From: an uncultured Altererythrobacter sp.
GTDB lineage: Bacteria; Pseudomonadota; Alphaproteobacteria; Sphingomonadales; Sphingomonadaceae
Assembly: GCA_913055875.1 (NCBI GenBank)
Contig: CAJXJY010000012.1
Span: forward strand, 1 to 64,000
Direction: 5' to 3'
DNA length: 64,000 nt
Both the position numbers and the translations under genes were made by a program. A model generated the notes under the pieces. The model searched no databases, was not told the origin of the DNA, and saw only the letters and a list, made by a program, of their open reading frames with translations. Below, one piece after another: positions 19,664 to 29,033 of this stretch. Each line of letters begins with the position of its first letter. Position 1 is the stretch's first letter.

Positions 19664-21901
19664 CTACTTGCTCGTAGCTTCGTACACCCCGTCCCATTCG
19701 GGTGGCGGCGGATCGGCTTCGAGCGCCACGATCCGCCCGAGATAGAGCAACCGCAACTTCTCCAGCCCGGCGCGATCGTAGGCCTCGCCCAGCCGCTGCA
19801 ATGCCTCGCGCGCCGCGTCCCACGCCATCGCGCGATAGGCGCGCAGCATGGCATCGTTACCGGTGCGGAGTGCCATGAAAGCGTCGGATGCCGCCAGCGC
19901 CTCGTCGCCGACCAGCGCATGAATCGTTTCGGGCGCGTCGCGGCCGACCACCCGCACCCGGTCGAGTTCGAGCAGCGCGAAGCCGTCCAGATGCGCGGCG
20001 AGGTCGCTGCCCGCGACGATCCGCACGCCGTAGGTCTTGGTCAGGCCTTCGAGCCGCGCGGTCAGGTTCACCGTGTCGCCGATCAGCGAATAGGACAGTC
20101 GCCGCCGCGAGCCCATGTTCCCGACGCAGCACAGGCCCGAATTGAGCCCGATCCCGATCCGCACTTCGCCCGGCCAGGTCTGCCCCTCACGCGCGGGCAT
20201 GGTCCCGTTCAATTCGTCGAGCGACTCGCCCATCGCCAGCGCCGCGCGCGCGGCATTGCGGTGGTGGTCGGGATCGTCGAGCGGGGCGTTCCAGAAGGCG
20301 AGGATCGCGTCGCCGATATACTTGTCGAGCGTCGCCTTGTGCGCGAGCAGGATGTCGCTCATCGGGGTCAGGAAGCCGATCAGGAAATCGATTACCTGCT
20401 GCGGCGTGTAGCGCTCCGAAATGCGCGAGAAACCGCGGATGTCGCACATCAGCACGCTCATCTCGCGCTCCTCGCCGCCGAGTTCGAGCTTGCCCGGATC
20501 GTCGGCGATCCGGCGCACCAGTTCGGGCGACAGGTAGCGGTCGAAGGCGCCGTGAATATAGGCGCGCTGGCGCTCTTCGCGGTAATAGACCAGCACCGTC
20601 TGCAGTGTGTACACGAGCACCACGGCGAGCACCGGCGCGGTCGGGTCGAACAGGTAGCTCGCTTCGGCGAAGGCGAACCATCCCGCCGCTGCGACCGCCG
20701 CGATCATCGCTGCGCCGACCACCGCGCCCGCGCGCGCCCCGAGCCGCGGCAGCAGCAGCGCCAGCCCCCCGCCTAGCAGCAGCGTGAGGAACAGCTCGAC
20801 CCCGCGCGCGAGGTCGGGCCGCTCGAGAAAATCGCCGCGCAGCATCTGTGCGGTCGCACGCGCGTGGAGATGCACCCCGGGCACCTCGGTCGCGAGCGGG
20901 GTCGCGACCAGGTCGCGCAGCCCCGCCGCGCTCGCCCCGACGAACACGATCGCCCCGCCGAACGTGCGCGCCATCTCCGCCTCGTCCATCGCCCCGTCGA
21001 GCAGGCGCCAGGCCGGGACCGTGCGCACCGCTTCGCCGCCGCCATGGCGCAGCCAGATCTCGCCCCCGTCGGTCACCGGCACCGCGATGTCGCCGACCCG
21101 CAGCGATACCACCGCGCCCGGCGCGCCCGCCGTCCCGCCGCTGCCGTCGCTGGTGCGCACCACCACCGAATCGCCGCCCCCGGCCACTCTCAGCGCCTCG
21201 AGCGACAGCGTCGGCACCAGCTCCCCGCCGAGGATCGCCACCAGCGGCGCGCGGCGCACGATGCCGTCGTAATCCTTGGCATGGCTGATCGAGCCCGCCC
21301 CCGCCGCGGCCCGTTCCAGCACCGGCAGCGCGCGGGTCGAGCCGCGATAGGTCTCGACCGCGCCGGGCAGCGAGCCGAGCCGCGCGATCCCGACCCTGGG
21401 CTCGAACACCCGCCCGCCCGCGCGGTAATCGAGGATCATGCCGAGCACCACCGGCACCTCGGCAAAGCTCTGGGCGAACACTTCGTCGTGATCGGGCAGC
21501 CCGGCGAAGCGCTCCGCCAGCGCGCGGTCCCCGATCCGCCCCGCCACCGCCGCCGGCGAGGTGCGGTCGGGCTCGGAGAACACCACGTCCCAGGCGACCA
21601 CCCGCGCCCCCGCCTCGCCGAGCATGCGGTTCAGCCGCGCGAGCTCGGTCCGCGGCCACGGCCATTGCCCGAGCCGGCGCAGCGATTCCTCGTCGATATC
21701 GACCACCACCACCCGCGCCGCATCGCCCTCGCCGCCAGCCGCCTCGCCCGCCGCCGCGCGCTGCCACACGTCGAACACCTGCAGCCCGACCCGCTCGAGC
21801 ACCGGCGCGCGCGCGAAATGCAGCCCCGCCACCAGCACCACCGCCGCCAGCCCGGCCAGCACCGGACCTGCGTGTCTGCCACCGAACGGACCTCGCCGCA
21901 T
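19664..21901 (-). CDS. CHASE2-domain adenylate/guanylate cyclase
   Basis: 745 residues. An N-terminal membrane helix, a large periplasmic CHASE2 sensor (about 30-330, e.g. VVDIDEESLRRLGQWPWPRT and FVGASAAGLRDLVATPL), three membrane helices (about 355-430), and a class III cyclase domain with the metal-binding SVLMCDIRGFSRIS and DKYIGDAILAFWNAPLDD. It makes a cyclic nucleotide in response to an unknown periplasmic signal. I chose the ATG at 21901 for its GAGGGAGG site; a GTG six codons earlier is the alternative. Confidence 0.9.
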   Translation of the reverse strand: MRRGPFGGRHAGPVLAGLAAVVLVAGLHFARAPVLERVGLQVFDVWQRAAAGEAAGGEGDAARVVVVDIDEESLRRLGQWPWPRTELARLNRMLGEAGARVVAWDVVFSEPDRTSPAAVAGRIGDRALAERFAGLPDHDEVFAQSFAEVPVVLGMILDYRAGGRVFEPRVGIARLGSLPGAVETYRGSTRALPVLERAAAGAGSISHAKDYDGIVRRAPLVAILGGELVPTLSLEALRVAGGGDSVVVRTSDGSGGTAGAPGAVVSLRVGDIAVPVTDGGEIWLRHGGGEAVRTVPAWRLLDGAMDEAEMARTFGGAIVFVGASAAGLRDLVATPLATEVPGVHLHARATAQMLRGDFLERPDLARGVELFLTLLLGGGLALLLPRLGARAGAVVGAAMIAAVAAAGWFAFAEASYLFDPTAPVLAVVLVYTLQTVLVYYREERQRAYIHGAFDRYLSPELVRRIADDPGKLELGGEEREMSVLMCDIRGFSRISERYTPQQVIDFLIGFLTPMSDILLAHKATLDKYIGDAILAFWNAPLDDPDHHRNAARAALAMGESLDELNGTMPAREGQTWPGEVRIGIGLNSGLCCVGNMGSRRRLSYSLIGDTVNLTARLEGLTKTYGVRIVAGSDLAAHLDGFALLELDRVRVVGRDAPETIHALVGDEALAASDAFMALRTGNDAMLRAYRAMAWDAAREALQRLGEAYDRAGLEKLRLLYLGRIVALEADPPPPEWDGVYEATSK

Positions 21902-22102
21902 CGCACCTCCCTCTCGCACCCCAACCTATGCCCCGCGCCTCCTCGCGAAAAGAATTTTCCTACAGCCCCCCTTTCGTGCTTCACACTGATCGGTCCGCAG
22001 GACCGCAAGGCCGACCGGCCGCCCGCAGCGACGCGACCTTCCGGTCGCATGAGCGAGGATATCGCGAGCGCGGATGCGCTTGCGGAAAACAAGGATCAAC
22101 GG

Positions 22103-23008
22103 ATGACCCGCAAAGCCGACCCCCGCGAAACCCGCCTCCCCGTCCCGCGCGGCGAGTTGCCCGCCTTCACCCCCGTCCCGCGCAAATGCGAGCGGCACGA
22201 CGGCTGGACCCCCGAGCGCCAGCGCGGCTTCATCGAGGCGCTCGCCGACACCGGCAGCGTCGAGGCCGCGTGCCGCGCGGTCAATATGAGCACGGTCGGC
22301 GCCTACCACCTGCGCCGGCAGGAGGGCGCGGAGGAATTCCGCAAGGCGTGGCAGGCCGCGCTCGACCTCGGCGTGCAGAAGATCGAGGACGTGGCGATGG
22401 ACCGCGCGCTCAACGGGGTCGAGGTGCCCTATTACGTCTATGGCGAGCTGCGCGGCACCCGCCGCATCTACAACGACCGGCTGCTGATGTTCATGCTCAG
22501 GAACCGCGCCCCCGAACGCTTCGCGGAGGGCAAGCCCAAGGCGCTCAACGCGATCGGCAAGATGGAGCTGAAGCGCAAGAAGAAGCAGTGGCGCAGGGAA
22601 TGGCGCAAGGAATGGGAGGCCGCGCTGCCCGGCCGCCGGATGGAGGAGGCGGCGGAGGCCCGCGCGCTGATCGAGCAGAAGCTGGAGGAGCTGCGCCAAC
22701 GCGTCCTCGCCCGCCGCGCGGCGGAGTGGCGCACCCTCACCCCCGAAACCCGCGCCGCCTACCGCCGCTGGGAGGAACTGCGCGCGCGGGATTTGGGGCG
22801 CGCGGTGGAGCTGCCGGACTATGCGGAGAGCGAGAAGGCCATCGCCGAAGCCGAAGCACAGGAGCGCGAGGCACGGGACGCGGAGCAGGTGGACGTCCGC
22901 GAAGCGATCCTCGCTTTGCCGCCGGCGGATGAGGAGGCGCCGGAGGCGGAGGAGAGCGAGCTGGAACAATGCTCACGGGTCAGGACGTTGAAGGATGACC
23001 AATGGTAG
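22103..23008 (+). CDS. HTH protein resembling phage terminase small subunits
   Basis: 301 residues. The N-terminal part has a helix-turn-helix: WTPERQRGFIEALADTGSV, EAACRAVNMSTVGAYHLRR, then KAWQAALDLGVQKIEDVAMD. The rest is long charged helices rich in Arg/Lys/Glu (RKKKQWRREWRKEWEAAL), ending acidic. This HTH type is common in sphingomonads and resembles terminase small subunits, but no phage genes are near. The ATG at 22103 has AAGGA upstream; an ATG at 22049 has no ribosome site. Function unknown, possibly DNA binding. Confidence 0.65.
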   Translation: MTRKADPRETRLPVPRGELPAFTPVPRKCERHDGWTPERQRGFIEALADTGSVEAACRAVNMSTVGAYHLRRQEGAEEFRKAWQAALDLGVQKIEDVAMDRALNGVEVPYYVYGELRGTRRIYNDRLLMFMLRNRAPERFAEGKPKALNAIGKMELKRKKKQWRREWRKEWEAALPGRRMEEAAEARALIEQKLEELRQRVLARRAAEWRTLTPETRAAYRRWEELRARDLGRAVELPDYAESEKAIAEAEAQEREARDAEQVDVREAILALPPADEEAPEAEESELEQCSRVRTLKDDQW

Positions 23009-23182
23009 CGGGCCGCTAGTGGCCAGGAATGGCCCGGTCGGCGACCAGCCGACCGCAAGCGTGACCGCGCGCCCGAGCTTATGCGAGGAAGCCAAGGGGC
23101 GCGGATGCGCCCCGCCCGGCGTTTGAGGGCGTAAGCAAAAGACCCCTCGCCTCTTGGTCCGGCATTGCCGTATAGTACCCCT

Positions 23183-23473
23183 ATGACCAAAGCATTCGAC
23201 AAGATCGCAGGCGGGCTGGGCGATGCCATTGCCTATGCCGAAGGCGACACCACCAAGGGCCGCGTCGCCTCCGGCCCCGACGTCAAGTCCATCCGCGCCA
23301 AGACCAAGCTCAGCCAGGCGAAGTTCGCCGCCAAACTGCGCGTCCCCGTCGCCACCCTGCGCGACTGGGAACAACACCGCCGCTCACCCGACGCCCCGGC
23401 GCGGACGCTGCTGGGGATGGTGGATGCGGACCCGAAGGCGGCTTTGGCGTTGATTGAGCGGGCGGAGGGTTAA
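23183..23473 (+). CDS. HTH (HigA/NadS-like) regulator, no toxin partner seen
   Basis: 96 residues. The DNA-binding motif is KTKLSQAKFAAKLRVPVATL followed by RDWEQHRRSPDAPARTLL, the pattern of HigA/NadS-type antitoxin regulators. A TATAGT -10-like hexamer is only 7 nt before the ATG, so the message may be nearly leaderless. No RelE/HigB-type toxin gene lies on either side: the next gene is the protease of the island on the opposite strand. It marks the left edge of the low-GC island. Confidence 0.72.
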   Translation: MTKAFDKIAGGLGDAIAYAEGDTTKGRVASGPDVKSIRAKTKLSQAKFAAKLRVPVATLRDWEQHRRSPDAPARTLLGMVDADPKAALALIERAEG

Positions 23474-23501
23474 TTTGTATACTGCCCCCCGGAATTCCCT
23501 T

Positions 23502-25592
23502 CTAATTGACAACTGTAATTTGACGAAGACTTACATCGAGATTCTGGGCACCAGAAAAATCGGTATTTATAAGGGCAACTTCTGCAGGCCGAGTGTCGGA
23601 CAACGACGCATTGGAACAAATGATCCTGCCATCATAAAGAGCGAAAGATTCAACATCCAATCTGAATTCGCCCGTGTTTTTGAATACCGATATCGGTTCC
23701 TCAGAATCTGAGTTGAGAGCGTACTTCGACAAAACCGGCTCTCCTATGTCCACGCCCCAATGGCTTACGATCAGCAATCGCCCATCCTGAATATCGAAAT
23801 CCACTGTACGGCCTCCGAGCGAAAGTTGCGGCCGTATAGGCGTGAGCGTACTCGGATCGAGAAATGCAAGTCTCGTCCAAGTCGGATAATGAACGAACAA
23901 CACCATAGTCGGAAAACCAAGCACTGACCGGTATTTTATTTCGGTTTGATATTCCGACGCACCCATTTGGAGATCGAAATGCGGGTCGTGCCAAAAGGAT
24001 TTCATATCGACTTGTGCAAGCACCTCTGCAGAACCTGCCTCGATTGCATCAATCAAGCCTGTTTTCGAAATTCGATTGATAAGCAACTTGGAATTTGAAG
24101 CTTCATCGCGCCACACTCCCGCAGCGGCCAACTCTTGATCCAAGCCCGCAGTCAATTCGCTAAAAGACCCATCAAGAAAAATTTCGAAGGCCCGGCCAAA
24201 TTTGTCGATCCCAATCGGAGATGTACCCGCAGACGTGTCCAAGTAATCGATGTAAAGCAATTCTTCGTACGCGTACTGCATGATAGGTTTGGCGCTTTTG
24301 CTTTGCCACCTATATCTATTTTGACCGTCATGTGCGACGCCATCAATCGTTCCATCGCTTAATCTGGCCAAGCACTCCAACTGTAAGCCTAGAGGTCTAG
24401 CGACAAATTCAATTTTTTGCTCTAGCTTGCGCTTGAAACTGAATATTCCAACTCTCGATCCGGCAGTTGTTGCCGCAAACAAAGGCTCGCTGGACAAATC
24501 ATCATGCGCGTTATCAAAATTGGGGTCCACAAAACCTCTAGGAAGACTGTCAGGTAAGAAATCGGACATTGCATTGGCCGACTCAAATACGCGTTTTGCA
24601 CTCTCAAATAGGTAAGCATCATCTCTAATCTCACTGAGATCATCTCGCAGAGGCATAATTTTCAACTCTCCAAGCACGACAGACAACGCGACCCCAGCAA
24701 AGACAGCGTAATGAACTCTGAGCCCATAGGGGCTAGCAAAGTTCAGATTTGTGATCGGGATTTCCAAAAATTCGTTACATAACTCCCCAGCCACCTCAAG
24801 AAGGTGACGTACTTCGTTCTCATCGAAAGTTGCACGCTTATGTTGGTAGGCCGAAGATATGGTGGACAACCTATTGAATTCTTGTTTTCGATCTAAGTAC
24901 TTGGACCTCCACAAAATCAGTACTTTTCGAATTTCTTCTATTCGCTCAATGTCTTCATTCAGCGCTGGATATTCAAAAATAGGCTTGTTAATACCAATGA
25001 TTTCAACTGACTGCCGTTCTAGGAACGCCATTATTGACGAAATCGGCGTACAATATCCCCGCCCTTGATCGATATTTCTGGCCCAAATCATGCCCCTTAA
25101 CTGTCCGTCAGGCGAAAGAGCCGGCCCCCCGCTCATACCGAGCCCGGGTGGTGGGTCTATAATTGTCGCTTCTGCAATCCCATCAATGCCAGTAACAGTA
25201 GCTGGTCGGAACTCGATCGATGACACTGCATCCGCGAAACCGGCTATTCTCAATTGAGCACCTGAAACTAATGGAACTGCTCGTCCCACCGAAACAATAG
25301 CGTCGCCAGGTGCCGAGTTTTCAACCCCGACCTTCAGCAATGCTACGTCAAGGTTGGGGTCATCATCCAAGAGAATTTCCTGCACTTTCGCATGAAATAT
25401 CCCGTGCCAACTTACTTGTAGGACGACATCAGCAGGCATCCGTTCATTCACGATATGCCGGGCCGTTAGCGCGACAGTCGGAGAGATAAAAAACGCCGAC
25501 CCCAAAAACTTCGAATCGCGGTCCAAAACACGGACGACCGCTCTTGAAAGCCGTTGCGTTTTCGGATGGAAGTCTATGATGCCTTCTTCCAC
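23502..25592 (-). CDS. Trypsin-like serine protease, conflict-system type
   Basis: 696 residues, no signal peptide. The first ~190 residues form a trypsin-fold protease with a full triad: His46 in ALTARHIVNE, Asp82 in DPNLDVALLKV and Ser154 in GLGMSGGPALS. The remaining ~500 residues are unrecognised: a helical middle (about 200-350) and a C-terminal beta-rich part (about 400-690) that may form the recognition module. The start is GTG at 25592, inside the end of the TRYPCO1 gene (19-nt overlap), so the pair is coupled. Codon use and GC differ clearly from the backbone genes. Proteases of this kind with TRYPCO partners are known from bacterial conflict systems; the target is unknown. Confidence 0.85.
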   Translation of the reverse strand: MEEGIIDFHPKTQRLSRAVVRVLDRDSKFLGSAFFISPTVALTARHIVNERMPADVVLQVSWHGIFHAKVQEILLDDDPNLDVALLKVGVENSAPGDAIVSVGRAVPLVSGAQLRIAGFADAVSSIEFRPATVTGIDGIAEATIIDPPPGLGMSGGPALSPDGQLRGMIWARNIDQGRGYCTPISSIMAFLERQSVEIIGINKPIFEYPALNEDIERIEEIRKVLILWRSKYLDRKQEFNRLSTISSAYQHKRATFDENEVRHLLEVAGELCNEFLEIPITNLNFASPYGLRVHYAVFAGVALSVVLGELKIMPLRDDLSEIRDDAYLFESAKRVFESANAMSDFLPDSLPRGFVDPNFDNAHDDLSSEPLFAATTAGSRVGIFSFKRKLEQKIEFVARPLGLQLECLARLSDGTIDGVAHDGQNRYRWQSKSAKPIMQYAYEELLYIDYLDTSAGTSPIGIDKFGRAFEIFLDGSFSELTAGLDQELAAAGVWRDEASNSKLLINRISKTGLIDAIEAGSAEVLAQVDMKSFWHDPHFDLQMGASEYQTEIKYRSVLGFPTMVLFVHYPTWTRLAFLDPSTLTPIRPQLSLGGRTVDFDIQDGRLLIVSHWGVDIGEPVLSKYALNSDSEEPISVFKNTGEFRLDVESFALYDGRIICSNASLSDTRPAEVALINTDFSGAQNLDVSLRQITVVN

Positions 25593-25915
25593 GTCGCTGT
25601 GACCTTTATACTTGCTTCGCCGCTGAGCTTAGTGATGACCGGAATCGGGGATTTCTCGCCGACAAACTTAACTGCAACCTCCACGGTCCACTCGTCAGGT
25701 TCAATATCCTTAAGAGCATTACGCGCGATGTTGGCCACCCCGCTCACATTATTTTTTAGTATATCTCCCGCTTTCTCGATTCTATCGGAAAAGCCGGTTG
25801 GCTCGGCACCAACCGGAAGGCCAACGCTGCTTCGTGAGGGTATTACCTCATCTATGGGCTCAACCTCTATAACGACTTCTGTTCCATCCAGATTAATAGT
25901 AGCCAATTCTGCCAT
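25574..25915 (-). CDS. TRYPCO1 (trypsin-co-occurring domain 1) protein
   Basis: 113 residues: NLDGTEVVIEVEPIDEVIPS at the N-terminus, IARNALKDIEPDEWTVEVAV, FVGEKSPIPVITKLSGEA and TWKKAS at the end. This matches the TRYPCO1/CU044_2847 family, named because it co-occurs with trypsin-like proteases in predicted NTP-dependent or protease-based conflict systems. The ATG at 25915 follows GTGGAG at proper spacing; the open frame continues upstream but into repeat-like, non-coding sequence. It is translated just ahead of the protease and overlaps it. Confidence 0.84.
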   Translation of the reverse strand: MAELATINLDGTEVVIEVEPIDEVIPSRSSVGLPVGAEPTGFSDRIEKAGDILKNNVSGVANIARNALKDIEPDEWTVEVAVKFVGEKSPIPVITKLSGEASIKVTATWKKAS

Positions 25916-26298
25916 GTTTTTCTCCACTTTATGGGTCTTGTTATAAACACTCCTCTTGGAATTGGAATTTCTATCATTGGGAAGCTTGTGCCCGTCTAGA
26001 TTTGTCGTGAGAGGAAATAAAAGGCTTTCGAAATCCAGCGTGAACTTGCTCAACGCGATACTGAGCGGCGCAATAAACACATCCTGGGGAATTTGAACAT
26101 TCCTCCACGCCAGCGCAAGAACAGGCCGCCTGCGGCGCTCCCGTACCTCTTCGTGCCTTCGCGTCTTCGTGCGAAACAATAAAATGAGCCGGAGCGCGAG
26201 ACTTCCCCCACCCCCTAATCCCCTCCCCTAAAGGAGAGGGGGAACTGGGTTACCCCTAGCCCATGCGCATCCTTCTACAGGCTCAGGACGAACGGGTG
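25916..26298. other. Gene-poor stretch with repeat remnants
   Basis: No convincing gene in 383 nt. It contains an AAGACGCGAAGGCACGAAGA-type repeat (about 26145-26170, read on the minus strand), a hairpin remnant CCCCTCCCCTAAAGGAGAGGGG (26217-26240 area) and half of the REP family, CTTCTACAGGCTCAGGACG onward (26271-26295). The half REP lies directly after the lepA fragment and probably represents the original downstream flank of lepA. Confidence 0.6.
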
Positions 26299-27094
26299 CT
26301 ACTCCTCCCCCATCCGCAGCGCCGCGATAAACGCCTCCTGCGGGATGCTCACATTGCCATACTCCCGCATCCGCGCCTTGCCCTTCTTCTGCTTCTCCAG
26401 CAGCTTCTTCTTCCGCGTAATATCCCCGCCGTAACACTTCGCCGTCACGTCCTTGCGCAGCGCCGCGATCGTCTCGCGGGCGATGATCTTGCCGCCGATC
26501 GCGGCCTGGATCGGGATCTTGAACAAATGCCGCGGGATCAGGTCCTTGAGCCGCTCGCACATGCCGCGGCCGCGTTCCTCCGCCACGCTGCGGTGGACGA
26601 TCAGCGACAGCGCGTCGACCGCCTCGTTGTTGACCAGGATGTTCATCTTGACGAGGTCGCCCTCGCGGCTGCCGATCTGTTCGTAGTCGAAGCTCGCATA
26701 GCCGCGGCTGATGCTCTTCAACCGGTCGTAGAAGTCGAACACCACCTCGTTCAGCGGCAGCTCGTAGCTCACCTGCGCGCGCCCGCCCACATAGGTCAGG
26801 TCGGTCTGGATGCCGCGCCGGTCCTGGCACAGCTTGAGGATCGCGCCGAGATACTCGTCGGGGGTGTAGATCACCGCCTTGATCCACGGCTCCTCGACCA
26901 CTTCGATCCGGTTGACGTCGGGCCAGTCGGCGGGGTTGTGGATCTCGATCACCTTCGCGTCCTCGGTCTTGGTGTGGCCGAGGTGGACGCGGTAGACCAC
27001 GCTCGGCGCGGTGGTGATCAGGTCGAGGTCGTATTCGCGGCTGAGGCGCTCCTGGATGATCTCGAGGTGCAGCAGGCCGAGGAAGCCGGCGCGG
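26299..27094 (-). pseudogene. lepA: Detached 3' fragment of lepA (second copy)
   Basis: Encodes the C-terminal ~265 residues of LepA/EF4 up to MGEE and a TAG stop. It aligns without gaps to the end of intact lepA (31430-32225). I count about two dozen base differences by eye, nearly all synonymous; only Arg to Lys (GHTK) and Asp to Glu (PDEYLG) change the protein. The 5' three-quarters are missing: homology stops abruptly at 27094, where island sequence begins. An internal GTG could give a 233-residue peptide, but without the GTPase domain it should be non-functional. The synonymous pattern means this sequence evolved as a working gene before duplication. Confidence 0.92.
26301..27094. repeat. 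Direct repeat, left copy (lepA 3' end)
   Basis: About 794 bp, roughly 97% identical (by-eye count) to 31432-32225 in the same orientation. The two copies bracket the ATPase/fusion operon. Their outer ends differ at once: left of 26301 is a REP half, right of 27094 is island sequence. Confidence 0.92.
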
Positions 27095-27098
27095 CGAA

Positions 27099-29033
27099 CT
27101 ACGTCATCCGGGCCGGAACCTGGGCCTTGCGAAGGACGTCAGCGATGTGACTGGTCAGACCAACTCGGCCTCTAAGCGCGATCCCGTCTCCCTCGCCTAA
27201 ACTTGCGATCGCTCCGCGCAAGGCTTCGAGCCCTTGCGAAACATCGAAATCAACCCAACGATCCGCATCCATCTGCGTCAATCGCGCGGCGTCGGTTTCG
27301 GTAGCGCCGCGATGCAGCTGGACGACCCACGGCTGCTCGCCGTCGAACACCCACTCCATCCTGACCGGACCGAGTGCCTCTCGTGCGAAATCGAACAACC
27401 GCCCGATTTCCGCCTTCACCGACTTGGGTAGCTTTTCGGGCAAGCTGTCGCCCAGCATCAACGTGTCGCCAGCTCCCTTCTTTCCCTCGATTATTTTCTT
27501 GCCGTCCGCACCGACGATCAGAGCACCCGAATATTCCGGCCTAACGCCCGACTGTGACAGGATCGAACTGATCGACGTTCCAGCCGGGTCCTCCCCGTGC
27601 ATGAGGGCATACGGATCGATCCACCCCCGATGCGTGGTGAACTTTCCGGGCGTCTGTTCACTGGGCGCCGTTCGGATCCAGATTTCCTCCCGACCAGTAG
27701 AGCGACCGAAACTGAACGGAGCGATCCGGCGATTGATCACAGTCGTGTGCGGCACGGGAAGGCCGATATGATGCGCGACCAGCAATCCGAAGGTCTTGTC
27801 GCCGATCACTTCGCTGAAGCGGTTGGGCCAAATGAGTTGTGGCTGCGAGGCCTCGTAGTGTCCTTCGGAAAACTCCCAAGTAAGGATGTTGGTCTGCATC
27901 CAACCGCGCGGCTTCGGATGCAGACTGAATTCCAGGCGGCTGGCCAGCGGGACCGCCAAATCGACCGGAAACCGGTAGACCGTCGACAGGAGCTCGCGCC
28001 CCCATCCACGCGGGAGCGAGGCGATCCCGGGCTTCTCGACGCAGCGCGGCGTGTCGTCGGGCGCGAATTCGACCACATCGCCCATCAGCACACCCGAGAC
28101 GCCGCCATCATGGATGTCGACGGTTTCGTTGACGATGGTGTGCAGGCCTTGCGCGCTAAGCCTCAAGACATGGCTAGCTGCTTCGGCCGGATCCGCAATG
28201 CCATATTTGAACTCGCGGCTTTGAGGATTGAAGGGCTCATAGCTACGGACATTTACTGACCCATCCGAACTGCGTTCGAGCAGCGCGCATATGGCCCTGT
28301 GCAACGAACCAAGCGAAGTGTTCGCCGAGCGTCCGGCGATCCGCGCATAGGTCTGCTTTGCACCGCGGGACGCAGGCGCAAAGCTGACGAACTGCGCCAC
28401 GTTCATGCCGTTCGCCGCGAGCCAATCGAGCGACGCGTCTTTGCGCATTTCTTCGGTGAGGACCTGTGCTGGCTTGAGCAGGCGACGCAATCGGGCGATC
28501 ACCTCATCCATACGGTCCGCCAAATCGCGCAGCGCCTTGACGGCTTTCCCACTCCTCAGATCGTCGCGTGCGACCGAAATCTTCCCAATCGCATCTTCGA
28601 CAGTGATCGGCGCACCCGAGATCGCCTCGGTCCGGACATCGTGCTGCGCCGCGCGCGCAAACTCGATAGCGCAGCCAATGCTGTATTCCCAAGCGGGCAT
28701 GAAGATGATCTGGTCGACATGCCGCTCGATGAAAGCTTCCCACAACGCGAGATAATCATCCTGCGACCAATCGGGGATGTTGAGGCTGGCTGGCTCGACA
28801 AGCGATATACCCCGCTCCGCACGGAGATTCTTCGCCGTGGCAATCAGGACGTCGGAGTTCTCGCGAATAATTGCAGATTTCGCCTGCTTGCCCAACTCAC
28901 CCGCGCGGATGCGTTCGATCTGACGCAGGCCAGTTGTGATCGGACCGCTTAAATAGGCAACGCGTTTACCGGAGAAAGCGCAGTCCCACGCCTCGATCAC
29001 GGCGCGATGCAGAGGAGAGAGGTCGCCAATCAC
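27099..29033 (-). CDS. Fusion: DUF4406/deoxyribosyltransferase-like + PEP-synthase-type ATP-grasp (probably 3'-truncated)
   Basis: 644 residues, not a family I can name. Residues 23-135 look like a DUF4406/nucleoside 2-deoxyribosyltransferase domain: [42 protein letters not shown] with Glu124 in the catalytic-Glu position. Residues 140-210 are helical. Residues 410-577 match the PPDK/PEP-synthase nucleotide-binding region: [64 protein letters not shown]. Near the end [17 protein letters not shown] resembles the phosphohistidine swivel motif (His629), but the frame stops nine residues later, 4 nt beyond the lepA-fragment junction. The GTG start overlaps the ATPase stop (GTGA). Lower GC than the backbone. 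A nucleotide-handling effector coupled to the ATPase is my inference. Confidence 0.72.
   Translation of the reverse strand: MIGDLSPLHRAVIEAWDCAFSGKRVAYLSGPITTGLRQIERIRAGELGKQAKSAIIRENSDVLIATAKNLRAERGISLVEPASLNIPDWSQDDYLALWEAFIERHVDQIIFMPAWEYSIGCAIEFARAAQHDVRTEAISGAPITVEDAIGKISVARDDLRSGKAVKALRDLADRMDEVIARLRRLLKPAQVLTEEMRKDASLDWLAANGMNVAQFVSFAPASRGAKQTYARIAGRSANTSLGSLHRAICALLERSSDGSVNVRSYEPFNPQSREFKYGIADPAEAASHVLRLSAQGLHTIVNETVDIHDGGVSGVLMGDVVEFAPDDTPRCVEKPGIASLPRGWGRELLSTVYRFPVDLAVPLASRLEFSLHPKPRGWMQTNILTWEFSEGHYEASQPQLIWPNRFSEVIGDKTFGLLVAHHIGLPVPHTTVINRRIAPFSFGRSTGREEIWIRTAPSEQTPGKFTTHRGWIDPYALMHGEDPAGTSISSILSQSGVRPEYSGALIVGADGKKIIEGKKGAGDTLMLGDSLPEKLPKSVKAEIGRLFDFAREALGPVRMEWVFDGEQPWVVQLHRGATETDAARLTQMDADRWVDFDVSQGLEALRGAIASLGEGDGIALRGRVGLTSHIADVLRKAQVPARMT

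Noticed and set aside
26299-27000. A functional shortened LepA from the 3' fragment
   Set aside because: It lacks all GTPase motifs and about 345 N-terminal residues; intact lepA is 4.3 kb away.
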